Made by a program: the position numbers and the translations under genes
NCBI GenBank assembly: GCA_032622095.1
Contig: CP136068.1
Location: 153,105,151-153,169,150 of the forward strand
DNA length: 64,000 nt
Direction: 5' to 3'
From: Siphonodentalium dalli
Taxonomy: Eukaryota; Mollusca; Scaphopoda; Gadilida; Siphonodentaliidae
Part shown: positions 11,967 to 22,124 of the stretch, piece after piece
How the letters are laid out: each line of letters opens with the position of its first letter
Numbering within the stretch: position 1 is the stretch's first letter
The notes under the pieces: model-generated
What the model saw: only the letters and a program-made list of their open reading frames with translations
Databases searched by the model: none
Told to the model about the DNA's origin: nothing

Positions 11967-13889
11967 TCATTGATTAAAATACAATCGTTTAGTAAACGTA
12001 CTATATATGGACGGAGTCTGCTTGCAGACAGTCCCTTGTATCTTTACTTCTTTTTTACACACCTCCTCGTTTACAAGAATCATCATGCTCATAACGTCAG
12101 TCGTCTTCCAATACTTCCGAAACACGTCCGTCAAACTCATGATGTACCAGGACCCGTTATCTGTGTGTCTGAACGATTGGAATCCTGCCGACGAAGAGTA
12201 CCCCACGAGGGTGTCTGGTATATTAGTCAGACACGCATCACTGGTTGAGTGTCGCGGTTCGTCGTCTCGATATGCACTCTCTGGAGTTCCAGTATCAAAG
12301 GGAATGTCCTTGTAGTTGCCGCGACATGACTCAAAGAGAAATACTTTTGGTTTTCCGGTCAAGGATTGGCAGCGTTCGATCGAAAAGCTTTCGAAGATAG
12401 ACTGCACACAAACTGTCTCCAAATCAGTTCCAAAAAGCTTACCCGTAGTTCCATGGGTCAAAATACATAAAACGAAACAATTGAGGCAGCTGTGGTCAAT
12501 ACACCGTGAATACTTGTCGACGATATCTCGGATTCGCTGCGCAGTCGCGTTCTCGTAAACTTTCACTTTAAGCGAGAGTTCTTGGAAGAGGTACTTCAGG
12601 CTCCTGCGATCCTTCCCAGTTCCCCGTCGTCGTGTATTGATGTAAAAGTCGTTCTTGACAAACAATTCGTTGTCGATTATAACACAATAGCCTCTGTTTG
12701 CCAATTTAATCGGGTATTCCATCTTCATGGAACATGGCGGAGATACCAATTCTAATGACGACGTTGGCGTTAATTGAGACACCGAAGTCACCATCTTCGC
12801 ATACTGGCTATCGTGGTCTTCGGAACATGCCACGGGAGCGAACGTTGTTTCTCGGTCATGAATATCGGGGGATTCATTTAGTTCAACAACTACAAGCGGT
12901 TCATTTCTTTTTAGTGGCTCCATAAGTTCTCTTTCTTCTGAATGGGCCGCTATTTTATGCGTCGTGCATTGTTCTCTCAAATCTGAAGTGACTTGATTTC
13001 CAGCTTGATCATATTTAAGCACATGTGCGGTTCCGTTTATCTTAAAATGGGATTCGTCCTGAATGATATTACAGTTTTCTGAATGCCTCTTTGGACGAGT
13101 AGACGCGGCGATCTCTGGCTGTCCAGATGATTGTTCTTCTGTCTCTTTTCTTAAATTCTGTTCGTGAGATCCATTCTCGATCACGTGATCACGTGACGGA
13201 GTTGTCTTCTTGAAATCGGACTCCCCGGCGCTCATTTCCTGATGATTCAGTTTTCTTTTACCCTGTCCCACACATTTGAGTTGATATGCATCCATATGGT
13301 GTCGCATCACATCTCCATAATTCAAATTTAATCGTTCCACGCTGTCCTGTAACACAATAGCTCTTAGTGCAGCTGTTTTAATGCTTTCATTCCCGATCTG
13401 CTCACATAGCAATGCCAATTGGGATAAATCACCGGTCTTTAAAATTCCTTTCGTTTCCATCTTCCAGAGTAAGTCAAAAAGATCATAATATCTTAAATCC
13501 AGCCTCTCGCCATTCATTGAAGCCAACATCTGAGCTTCACGAAACCCTCCATCTTTGGCGAGCAAGAACAGAAGAAGCCGATACGTGTTGACATACGGTC
13601 CTTTGGAGATCTTCTCTTTCACATTGTTATGCAGTTTAATGAGTGATTGATGGTTGGGATACTTTTCCACGATATAAGACAGGACGCAGATTCTAAACAA
13701 TAGCTCCATCATTACATCTAACGTTTCGTTCTTAAACTTTTGGCTCAAGCAACTAAGTAAAAGTTCTGGAGTGTTAATTTCTTCGAGAATTACGTCCAGC
13801 AGAAAACCTCGACATAAATAGCGAAGCATCTTCAACCGGTGATCGGTTATGTAGTATTGTGCCTCCTCCCATACGAATTTGCACCATAT
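11967..13889 (-). CDS. casp8-like: Caspase-8/10-like initiator caspase, terminal exon
   Basis: This is a cysteine protease of death-receptor-type apoptosis or innate immune signalling, acting in the cytoplasm. Numbering from codon 13835, residues ~1-60 match the later helices of a first death-effector domain (MMELLFRI). Residues ~84-160 form a second DED (ERLDL, FDLLWKMETKGIL, LSQLALLCEQIGN). A ~200-residue linker precedes the p20/p10 catalytic domain (~372-622). Catalytic His461 lies in LTHGTTG and Cys504 in FESCRGN, where most caspases have QACRG. The S1-pocket segments RRGTGKD and SFRHTDNGSWYI are kept. D514, D524/D525 and D533 could be interdomain cleavage sites. The frame stays open 54 bases above codon 13835 and meets a CTTTTCAG acceptor at 13890, so an upstream exon should supply the start and DED helix 1; I could not find it. 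Having nearly everything in one exon is unusual. It looks intact and functional. Confidence 0.92.
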   Translation of the reverse strand: MWCKFVWEEAQYYITDHRLKMLRYLCRGFLLDVILEEINTPELLLSCLSQKFKNETLDVMMELLFRICVLSYIVEKYPNHQSLIKLHNNVKEKISKGPYVNTYRLLLFLLAKDGGFREAQMLASMNGERLDLRYYDLFDLLWKMETKGILKTGDLSQLALLCEQIGNESIKTAALRAIVLQDSVERLNLNYGDVMRHHMDAYQLKCVGQGKRKLNHQEMSAGESDFKKTTPSRDHVIENGSHEQNLRKETEEQSSGQPEIAASTRPKRHSENCNIIQDESHFKINGTAHVLKYDQAGNQVTSDLREQCTTHKIAAHSEERELMEPLKRNEPLVVVELNESPDIHDRETTFAPVACSEDHDSQYAKMVTSVSQLTPTSSLELVSPPCSMKMEYPIKLANRGYCVIIDNELFVKNDFYINTRRRGTGKDRRSLKYLFQELSLKVKVYENATAQRIRDIVDKYSRCIDHSCLNCFVLCILTHGTTGKLFGTDLETVCVQSIFESFSIERCQSLTGKPKVFLFESCRGNYKDIPFDTGTPESAYRDDEPRHSTSDACLTNIPDTLVGYSSSAGFQSFRHTDNGSWYIMSLTDVFRKYWKTTDVMSMMILVNEEVCKKEVKIQGTVCKQTPSIYSTFTKRLYFNQ

Positions 13890-14739
13890 CTGAAAAGATC
13901 AAAACAAAAATTTTAAGGGACAGGAATATTTTCGTTGATGATATAAATATCTTAAAGAGGAATCGTCAACACACGGCTAAAGATATCTGCGATCGAAACA
14001 AAAATTAAAAACAAAAAGTTGGTTTGTTATTGAAGTCAGATTTGGTGGTTTTGTAAATTGGTTTGGGCCAGACCTCACTCGTTGACTCTCTTAGCGAATG
14101 GAGTGGGCACTGTCCCGATAATGATGGAAATATGTTATCAACCTTATCTGGCCAATCTTACTCACGCTGGTCTATAAACCGCATTGCAGGTGAGTAAACC
14201 GGCGCTGCGAGCATAAGTAAACCTAACCACGGGCCAAAACTTCCACGGGTTTCTATACCAGTGTTTAGTTTATTACAGATGGATTCTCTCTTTAAGTAAC
14301 AAATTTGAAATAGTTGCATGGGTATGAAATAATAAATATGAATAGAAGACTCCTGTCCGGAATGTGCCAATATACACCCATGGGCAGAACCTTCAACCCA
14401 GGGAAGCAGACAATCTCCATTACGTAAGGGCAGCAGGATATACACTATACATCGTCACCCCTGTTCACTATATCGATATACGAAATACGTGACAGACAAC
14501 AGACTAGCGAAGTAGAGAACTAATACGGCATGATGGCGAAGAAAATATTAGAAATATACAACGCAGTAAAGACAGCTACCCGACCAATTTACGGATCAGC
14601 GAGATTATGTGTCCCTGAGAAGATGTCCATTGGAAACTAGTGCGGCGAGCTGACCAATAGACGATATAGAAGGATGACGCTCGCCTGATTACCCTAGGTA
14701 CGCCCAACTTGATGAGCCATGAAATACGCCTTGGGCGAG
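13890..14739. other. Probable caspase intron / upstream sequence
   Basis: The polypyrimidine and AG acceptor of the caspase exon lie at 13890-13905 on the minus strand. I see no DED-like exon here. A 95-codon minus-strand frame at 14158-14445 shows no family similarity. Confidence 0.4.
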
Positions 14740-14747
14740 CCACAACG

Positions 14748-14753
14748 TATAAA
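14748..14753 (+). promoter_or_regulatory. TATA box of the probable 5' LTR
   Basis: TATAAA lies about 575 bases before the gag start, where a U3 promoter would be expected if the 5' LTR spans roughly 14.6-15.19 kb. LTR edges cannot be fixed without a second LTR. Confidence 0.35.
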
Positions 14754-15188
14754 GTTAAACAGTTTTTGTTAGTCATCATCAGTCCTCAGCTACCAGCAAT
14801 CAGTGACCAACGACTCCCAGGCGCTAAGAAGACAGCTAGGAACAATCGACGGAATCATGGATGGAAATGCAAGGTAAGCAATACAATCTTGTATCTCCAA
14901 GAACGAAACCCGATGTACCAACGAAGAAGCGATAGGCCGGTGAACGCAACTAGACCTCAACCACGCAGACGACAGGAATACACCCTCAACTTATGAAGAC
15001 ACGAGCAGCCCCGATTCACATAGACGACAAGAAGACCCAAATTCGAGCAGACGACAGGAAGGCGAACACAACTAGGAGAAACCATACGACGACGAAGAGA
15101 TCCCATTGAACTATTTGTTATTAAATGATCAAATCATTTTAATTGTCTGAGCGTTATATGTACCCTGTCTTGGCACATATACGTTTAT

Positions 15189-15217
15189 TGGTGCAATAGT
15201 GAGCCAGGATCTGAACG
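15189..15217 (+). other. Possible primer-binding site
   Basis: TGGTGCAATAGTG followed by GGATCTGAAC resembles the complement of a tRNA 3' end (TGG opening, T-arm GGATTCGAAC-like segment). It lies 134 bases before the gag start, the normal place. Two gaps are needed for a Leu-type tRNA match, so this is tentative. Confidence 0.35.
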
Positions 15218-15322
15218 CTTAACACAACACAACGTGGAAGGAACGGAACCGGAAGTGAATAGTGTGAACAGGAACAGTGTTGGTAAATTCTCAAAACGTG
15301 TGTATAACTGCTTATATACATA

Positions 15323-15790
15323 ATGGCGTCCCCGTTAACTGAAGCAATTAATTCGCAAATCGCCGCCATGGCTATGTCAACGGTGACCCAAGTGGTAAAA
15401 CCCTTCGACGGAAATCCCACATGGTATAACGAATGGATTAAATCGATAGAAAAATGTGCCATACTTACTGGCGCGACCGAGACCAAAAAACCTGATATGG
15501 CTTTCCAAAGCAGTACAGGCGCATTTTCCTATTTTCTACAAAGATATTTGGCCACGAATCAAAATGCCACGTGGCAAGAAACGAAAAACGAATTAGCTTG
15601 TCGATTCGCCGAAGTAACTGATAGTCAATTCGCATTTTCGATGCTCAGAAAAATCAAGCAGAAAAACAACGATAATGTACATGTACTCGCAGAAAGAATT
15701 TTGGAGATGGGCGATATCACGTACAGAGTCCAACCTGGCGGGATAGATGCCGTTCATGGTCAACTCGTGGGGTTTTATATTGACACTTGA
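15323..15790 (+). pseudogene. gag capsid-region fragment of the Gypsy element
   Basis: This 155-codon frame starts at an ATG with a good context after the leader. It has the features of Gypsy Gag: KPFDGNPTWYNEWI near residue 28-40 (the W..W start of the capsid-like fold), LQRYLA, WQETKNEL and a basic KIKQKNNDNV segment. A stop ends it before the nucleocapsid, and the reading resumes in another frame, so a frameshift or small deletion separates the two. Confidence 0.85.
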
Positions 15791-16125
15791 GCGACAGCTT
15801 GAAAATGAAATTGAATTACAATGAACCGGAACCAATGGAAGTCGACCATTTTAGAAATAAACCGCCGAAAACAGCCTGCGAAATATGCGGCCGCAATAAT
15901 CACTTGACCCGCGAACACCGATCACGGCCGCGACAGGTACACGTGAGAGAAGTAACTAACCCACAAAAAGCGATTGATTGTTGGACATGCCAAGGTAATC
16001 ATTTCGCCTGTGACTGCCCTTTTAAGACAAAAAATCAAAGTCACGTATCTTGCTGGGTTTGTGAAGGTAATCATTTGGTTAGAAATTGCCCCTCTAAATT
16101 CGGAAACCCAAATAATAGGCAATGA
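15787..16125 (+). pseudogene. gag nucleocapsid with three zinc knuckles
   Basis: Three tandem CCHC-type knuckles are visible: CEICGRNNHLTREH (last ligand H in place of C), CWTCQGNHFACDC and CWVCEGNHLVRNC. The last two have the spacing CX2CX3HX4C, one residue shorter than the canonical CX2CX4HX4C. They would bind the packaged RNA. The frame has no good ATG of its own and continues gag after a frameshift. Confidence 0.85.
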
Positions 16126-16349
16126 ACACGGCAGTGAAACAATCTAGAGGAAACCACCGGAACAACCCAAACCGGTCACGATCGTGACCCATCGCATATT
16201 GCACTACATCTCAACCGGAAATTTCAGACAGCAAACAAACCCCCACAACTGATGACCCTACCCACATACCCAAAAAACTATAAAGCCCTCTCATTGAGAC
16301 CACAAATGAGAGGAGTTTCACCATCAATATCGTAGGTAGCCCCAGCTCA

Positions 16350-16652
16350 TGTTTAGTTAGAACAGGTAAAACTAAATATCGTTCATTAGTGGATAGTGGT
16401 GCAGAGGTGTCATTGATTCACAAACGTGTCTATGATGCATTTCAGTTTCGACCAAAACTAACAAGGGAACACATTAACCTCTGCTCCGTGAATGGAAAAT
16501 CATTAGGTATATTTGGTAGCATGGAACTAACTTTCAGAATGGCAAACATAAAATTAACTCATAAGTTTTATGTAGTGAATGATATGACCCGGAATATGAT
16601 CTTAGGGAGGGATTGGTTGACCTCTCCGGGGGTCAGACTGACTGTATTATGA
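16350..16652 (+). pseudogene. Retroviral-type aspartic protease
   Basis: The pepsin-like active site DSGAE follows YRSLV. The flap region and the C-terminal signature MILGRDWL are present, as in Gypsy proteases. The frame ends shortly after the domain; pol continues about 600 bases on in another frame. The domain itself looks complete. Confidence 0.85.
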
Positions 16653-17241
16653 TCTAGGATGTCTCAAGGTCAGTGACGTATATGTCCCATTAGAGGCAGA
16701 TGCACATTGGCTCACAATGTTATTTTAAAACCTCAAACTTCAACCTTATATATTGGGAAATCGAAAGAATTAGATGCACTTCACAAATTAACGTTAGTAG
16801 AAGTGGCCCAAATCGAGAAAGGTTACCTGGCATCAGAACCTGGTCTGGAAATTAGCTAAATTTCGGGATTAGGCAAAAAACATAGAGTCCCAGTGCTACT
16901 TATCAATAACACTAATAAAACCTTTCAACTACGGCGCGGCATTGTAGTGGGGAAATCAGTCATATGCAAACCAGACACTAACTTGGAAGTCAACTCTTTA
17001 TCACAGGGCTCCCAATTCCCAGCAGCCAGCAATTACCCCAACAATGCTACACACATAGGCACACCAATTATAACAAGACAGACAACTCTAAATCAGCGCC
17101 CTCTACAATCGAGAAAAACTTTAATTTCGCTGAAGTTTCATGCCCAGATCGATATCGAGATGCACTGTTGAAGTTGTTGAAACACAACTCAAGACAGTTT
17201 TGCTGAAAAAGACACTGAGCTGACTCAAACCAGCAGTTTAA
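16653..17241 (+). other. Protease-RT spacer of the Gypsy element
   Basis: This part of pol is broken by stops. A 92-codon frame at 16893-17171 (starting LLINNTNKTFQLRRG) is consistent with the beta-rich linker that precedes RT in Gypsy elements. No further motif is visible. Confidence 0.5.
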
Positions 17242-17850
17242 ATGTACATTGACACGGGAAATCATCCCCCGATAAAACTTCGTGCGTATCGCACCGGCTT
17301 GAATAAACGACTACTGGTCGACACTGCCATAAATGATATGCTCGCAGCAAACATTATCAGGCCGAGTTCCAGTAGCTTGTCGGCGCCGATCGTGTTGGTC
17401 GATAAGAAAGACGACACAAAACGATTTTGTATCGATTTTAGACAGCTCAATTCCATAACCAAGCCCTTGTCATACCCACTTCCGGTGATTGACGATATTT
17501 TTGGCAGTTCTTGGAAAGTTCAAATTCTTTACCGCCCTCGATATGAAATCTGGCTACAGGCAATGCCAGGTCGCAGACGAGGACAAACAAAAGACAGCTT
17601 CGAATTCAACTCCATGCCTTTTGGTCCCTGGAATTACATTTGGAACATATCCAAAAAGTGTTTGATAATTGCGCCAACATACACTAAATTAAAATTAACA
17701 AAGTGCCAGTATTTGCAACCGGAAACGCAACATTTGGGTTTTATAATTGATACCGATGGTGCCCGACCTGACACTGACAAGGTCAATGCCATCCGTTCCC
17801 TTGCCACCAACTTCAGTCAAGGAGGTACGTTCCTTCATTGGCATGAGTAA
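17242..17850 (+). pseudogene. Reverse transcriptase lacking its active-site segment
   Basis: RT fingers are recognisable: IKLRAYR, IIRPSSSSLSAPIVLVDKKD, RFCIDFRQLN, YPLPVIDDIFG. The motif A region is frameshifted, and SMPFGPWNYIW keeps the motif B type PFGL.NAP. The sequence then passes directly to LKLTKCQYL and HLGFIID of the thumb/connection. The intervening stretch, which should carry the Y/F-x-D-D motif C, is absent. The polymerase is therefore dead. Confidence 0.9.
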
Positions 17851-18525
17851 CTGCTATCGTAGATTTGTCCCCTCATTTTCACAGATTGTCGAACCTCTGT
17901 GCAACCTACAAAAAAATATGCTAAATTCAAATGTGACCAAGCTTGCCAAAGTTCGTTTGACAAACTAAAGGAAGAACTGACAGCAGTGCCCCTTCTCGCC
18001 TACCCAAATACGGCAACGCCCTATACGTTGTATACCGATGCAAGTGACTTTTGCATTGGCGCCTGCCTGACCCAGTTGGGCAAAAATGGTACCGAAGAAC
18101 CAATCTATTATCTCTAACACAAACTTAGCGATACTCAAACCTGATGGCCAACTGTCGAAAAAGAAGCATATGCAATTCACTTTGCGTTGCAAAGGCTGGT
18201 CCATTACCTCCATAATGCCACTTTTACAATAAAAACGGATCATAAACCATTGAACTATATCTTGGAATCCCCCATGCAGAACAAAAAAATCCAACAGTGG
18301 GCTTTGGGCATAGCTGGATATAACTGTAACACTGAATACATTGCAGACCCAGACAATCACTGTGTAGACATGCTCAGTCGAACACCCCCTAATGCATATA
18401 CAGAACAGGAAAAGGCAGAAGTGGAATTAGATATAAATGACAATAACCTTGCAATCGCCGAAACACATGCAGAGGTGGCCGTTTTAAATTCATCTAAATT
18501 TCAACCCAAAAAGTTTGCGAGGTAA
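17851..18525 (+). pseudogene. RNase H domain, interrupted
   Basis: GMSNCYRRFVPSF is the RT-RNase H connection. LYTDASDFCIGACL has the first RNase H aspartate and EKEAYAIHFAL the glutamate helix. TIKTDHKPLNY and YIADPDNHCVDMLSR carry the later acidic residues. Stops at about 18117 and 18143 and frameshifts break the domain. The order and spacing are those of the Ty3/Gypsy RNase H. Confidence 0.88.
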
Positions 18526-18584
18526 CTCCCAAGGCGCTGCCGAGTAAACATCAAATTGGTAAGGCCTACCAGCCTACTGACCTA

Positions 18585-19400
18585 TTGTTCAACAAGCCCA
18601 ACTTCAATATGCTTGAGGAACAAAAGAGAGACCCAGAAATTGCGTCAGTTATGGAGGCCCTCGACAAAGGCGAGGACACCCAGAATGACAAGCACTTGAC
18701 GGGGAACTGTATTACCTCTCAAGTACTGATGCGGAACCAACCCAGCGCAACTGGGTACCCACACATCTTCAAACCAACGTGATCCAACAATACCATGATA
18801 ACAATGGCCATTTGGTAATAGACAAGACACACGATGCAATTAAATCCAAATATTTTTGGCCCAGACTGTATAAAGAACTCAACTGTTACGTCGGCAAATG
18901 CGTGACTTGCCAAGTCAGGTCTCTGCAGAAACAGTCCCTAAGCCCCTAAGATGCAAACGACGGACTTACCCCTTTGCTAAGATTGGTTTCGACCTCATCT
19001 TTATCGGGTAATCGGTATATTATCAGCTTCGTATATTCATACAGTGGATGGTCGGAGGCATTTCCGGTCAAGGACAAATCAGCAGATAACGTTGTTCATC
19101 TCTTGATCGATGAAATCTTCCCGCGACATGGTTGGCCCCTAGAAATGGTCACTGACAATGGCAGTGAGAACATCAATTACAAGGTCAGGGACACCCTGAA
19201 GGCGTTAAACATTCATCACGTGACTACGTCATATTATCACCCCAGAGCAACAATAGGGTGGAGCGTTTTCACCGCACTTTACATGACGTACTCTCAAAGA
19301 AAATGGTGGACCAGCTCAATACATGGGACGTCCATTTGAATCAAACACTAGCTGCAATCCGATTTAACAAAAATTAATCTTCAACAAACGTGCTCAAACA
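18585..19400 (+). pseudogene. Integrase, frameshifted
   Basis: The zinc-binding HHCC module is split over two frames (HDAIKSKYFWPRLYKEL, CVTCQ). The catalytic core shows IGFDL (first Asp, in another frame), MVTDNGSEN (second Asp), HHVTTSYYHPRA, then a frameshift that puts the third-acid region (VERFHRTLHD) out of frame. WDVHLNQTLAAIRF follows. Beyond 19375 the sequence jumps to the basic and acidic tail, so part of the C-terminal domain is missing. Confidence 0.88.
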
Positions 19401-19449
19401 TTTATTGTACCCCGTAAGATGAAGATAGCGACACCCTGCCCCTAACCCT

Positions 19450-19893
19450 GTGCGTGGATCTTCTGGCGATGAGACAGAACCATTGCCAGATGATGTAATC
19501 GCTCGATTTCGGAGACAATGTTCAGACTCCGATGATGAAGATATCCCTTTAAGCGAGCTTAAGCGCTTAAAGCGTAGAAAAGCGCGACTCATGCATTCAG
19601 AGTCATTACAAAACCATGACTCGTCCACGGACGAGGAAACAGGGCCGAGTGCCAAAGCACAACGTGCTTCCGCACCCCGCCGATACAGCCACAAAATAAC
19701 AGAAAATTTTACAAGTACTGAGAGCTCAGAGGATGAATTCATGGAAGTGGTCGCCATTGAATCAACTCCTCGCGAAACCAGACCAATACCGGCCCCACGC
19801 AAGACTAAGCAACTCTTGAATGGAGAGAATAGCAAGTTACTTAACCGTCAATCACGACGAGCCCTATTATCCGTAATAGCAGCATTAATGTAA
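19450..19893 (+). pseudogene. C-terminal tail region of pol (or accessory ORF)
   Basis: This open frame of about 147 codons is highly charged: SDSDDEDIPLSELKRLKRRK, SSTDEETGPSAKAQR, then a basic end NRQSRRALL. Such low-complexity tails occur at the end of Gypsy Pol proteins. No domain is seen. It lies between integrase and env, on the same strand. Confidence 0.55.
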
Positions 19894-19937
19894 ATAATAC
19901 GATGCTCAGGCTATTGACCTTGCTTTCATTACAGAAA

Positions 19938-20079
19938 GTTACTCCGGATTCCTTTTAGGTCTGACTCAGATACGGTGCCGAATAAAAAACTGAAAGCATC
20001 ACGAGGAATGGAAACAGGCTTCTTTTCTGCCTTGCTTGCGTATTATATAATGGCTGGTAATTCATGAAACTGCCAATCG
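19938..20079 (-). repeat. Inverted duplicate of an env segment
   Basis: This 142-base piece is the reverse complement of 20428-20570, the part of env around the furin-type site, with about 90% identity and a few small gaps. Landmarks in this copy are GTTACTCCGGATTCCTTTTA and CATGAAACTGCCAATCG. The arms are separated by about 350 bases that hold the N-terminal env remnant. Confidence 0.9.
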
Positions 20080-20089
20080 TACCCTGCTC

Positions 20090-21171
20090 CTAACTGTCTT
20101 ATTGGCAGGCATAACCTCTGGCTTCATAATGCGCCACAACGTGGTGTTCGAAAATATTTAGACCATCACCCAAACCAAATCGCGATGGGTAGTCACGGTC
20201 ATCATTGATTTCTCCCCATTTCACCAATTCGTGGCAAGATTAAGCACACGAATCCAAGATGCAAACCAGGCGGTCCGGCGAGTACTCTGCCTCGGAAGGA
20301 CGGAATCACGTCCAGCCGAACCACCCGGTTTAGCCCAGCCCTACCGCGCAAGACGCAATAAAATTTCTCCCGATATTAACTTCCCTACTACAGGAAGTGC
20401 AGGCCCTTAAACTCGATCCTCAGAAAACGATTGGCAGTTTCATGAATTACCAGCCATTATATAATACGCAAGCAAGGCATAAAAGAAGCCTGTTTCCATT
20501 CTTCGGTGATGCTTTAAGTGTTTCATTCGGCACCGTATCTGAGTCAGACCTAAAAGGAATCCGGAGTAACATTCGTGACTTGGCTAGGAACCAAAACGCG
20601 ATTACACACGCGGTCGAACAAGGACTTACTATTATGAACGTTTTTAGAACCCATATATCGGAAAACCGTCACACGATCAACGACATGCTCTTTGACTTGG
20701 AACGACTCGATGCCAAACTCGCGAACTTGACCACTGATATCCACCGCCGAATAGAGCACATCAAACCACAGGTCCCCTGTGCGATACCACCACTATTAGT
20801 ATATATACTTGTAGTGGTGGTATCGCAACAGGGGACCTGTGCATCGAACAGTACCTCATTGCTTACCTTCAATTCGACCTTTTGGCCAGTGAACTTTGCC
20901 ACCTGGTCGCTAACTGGGTACATGGAGCACCTGCATTAGTAATTTTCATTCTCTTGACTCACCGATTTTGTGGAAATTTATTAAACCACACTTGCCAAGG
21001 TTAGCCATTATGCACAATAAGCAGTTAGACCAGCGACCTGAGGATATCCCAATGGTCGTGCTCAAAGAACCCATCGACGAAGCAGTGGAGACGAGTGCAC
21101 CAAAGCCGTCTGCGCCTTTTCAGGACAACCCTCAGGAACGCATATATCCGATTATAGCCATCAGAGGCTAA
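20090..21171 (+). pseudogene. env-like glycoprotein gene, broken
   Basis: A hydrophobic leader-like stretch near 20090 (LLLTVLLAGITSGF) is followed by a surface-subunit-like region (WVVTVIIDF) with stops. The best frame, 20397-20939, contains RHKR, a furin-type cleavage motif, then SLFPFFGDALSVSFGT, which resembles the fusion-peptide region of errantivirus-type envelope proteins, and a long heptad-like helix. After a hairpin at 20768-20840 the frame encodes an altered segment. A short cytoplasmic-tail-like frame follows at 20968-21171. Function in membrane fusion is inferred from family resemblance; this copy is non-functional. Confidence 0.75.
20768..20840. repeat. Hairpin A, 28-nt arms, inside env
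   Basis: ACAGGTCCCCTGT-GCGATACCACCACTA (20768-20795) pairs with 20812-20840. There is one bulged base and a 16-base AT-rich loop. Confidence 0.95.
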
Positions 21172-21634
21172 CCACACCTGTGGCGGATTTGGATTAGTAT
21201 CACTTATATGTTATATATTCATGTATTCCACATGTTCTTCGTACCGATTTTGGTATTGTTATTAGCATCATTTGCATGATATATTTATGCATTTCTCATA
21301 TTTCAAATATTAATCGGCGAATCGCATTAATAGCATCATCTGCATGTATATATACATTTATGCATTTGTCATATTTCAAATATTAATCGGCTAATTAATA
21401 TCCATTATGGGATAGTTATGTAGTTATCCTAATTATAATATCAAGTGTTGAAGAGGGATTAACACCCCTGACATGTAATTATATATTTTACGTTGGGCAT
21501 TAGTCATCCCGATCCATCTGGTACATAAACTGTTCGTCGACCAATAGGTAGGCAGCACAAAGTAGTCGATTTCCTAGTCACATTATACGTCACATGTTCA
21601 CGTCGTCTCCTGTCTATATATTACAGTCCCACCA
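21172..21634. other. 3' flank of the Gypsy element with a 68-bp tandem duplication
   Basis: Two adjacent units at about 21261-21325 and 21328-21396 share AGCATCAT(T/C)TGCATG, TTTATGCATTT(C/G)TCATATTTC and AAATATTAATCGGC. No LTR-like match to the 14.7-15.2 kb region is seen. The remainder is AT-rich. Confidence 0.65.
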
Positions 21635-21966
21635 ATTAAACAATCGTTGGGGCCGAGTCGGCAGCCAGGCCTGAACGGGAAGAACTCGCCCCGCCTCCAG
21701 AGAACGAAGGCCTTGTCGAAGAAAACGGACCCCCAATTCCACCAGCGCTGAGGGCATTCTTCGCAGCATGTCAGAGACGCATCGACGAGGGGTTAGCCGC
21801 GCCCCTAGATGAACCGGCTGAAGACGATGCCAACGAGATAGACGAGGCGCGCTGGGCCCAGGAAGCCCGTGCAGAAGAGTGGGACGATGAGGGGTTGTGG
21901 GACGAGGGGTTCGGTGACGACCACGGGCGACCAGTTGGATACGTGGAGCCCATACTCCTGAGTTGA
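21635..21966 (+). CDS. GC-rich acidic open frame, no start codon
   Basis: An uninterrupted frame of about 110 codons runs from a stop near 21632 to TGA at 21964-21966. It has no ATG. It is very rich in Glu, Asp, Ala and Pro, with segments such as AEDDANEIDEARWAQE and WDDEGLWDEGFGDD. A CTATATATTACAG acceptor-like sequence ends near 21626, but the frame has a stop just after it. GC content is far above the neighbours. I do not recognise the protein. It may be the tail of an accessory gene of the adjacent element, a downstream host exon, or part of another element. Confidence 0.4.
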
Positions 21967-22124
21967 CAATGGGTTAAGATGCCACGGCATCCGTACAGGC
22001 AATGAGCGAATGGATAGGACCGAACACATAGTACAACTCAGGTCTCTTGATCCAATTTCGGGTTAATCCATTCTGATAAGAGGTGACGCATCCAATAAAT
22101 GGACTCGGCCATGTTTTAAGTCAG

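Larger units (their letters stand above)
14740..21180 (+). mobile_element. Decayed Ty3/Gypsy-type endogenous element with env
   Basis: Gag, zinc knuckles, aspartic protease, reverse transcriptase, RNase H, integrase and an env-like gene occur in Gypsy order on one strand, each broken by stops or frameshifts. The left side has a TATA box and a plausible primer-binding site. A matching 3' LTR was not found at 21.2-22.1 kb, so the right end is probably lost or too diverged. The RT active-site region is deleted and part of env is duplicated in inverted orientation. The copy cannot encode a working element. Confidence 0.9.

Noticed and set aside
11970-12925. Plus-strand frames of 63-102 codons
   Set aside because: Shadows of the caspase exon on the other strand.
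14158-14445. Upstream caspase exon carrying DED helix 1
   Set aside because: The frame shows no DED residues and no donor in the required phase.
21180-21650. 3' LTR of the Gypsy element
   Set aside because: No segment matches the 14.7-15.19 kb leader region by eye; only a 68-bp tandem duplication is seen.
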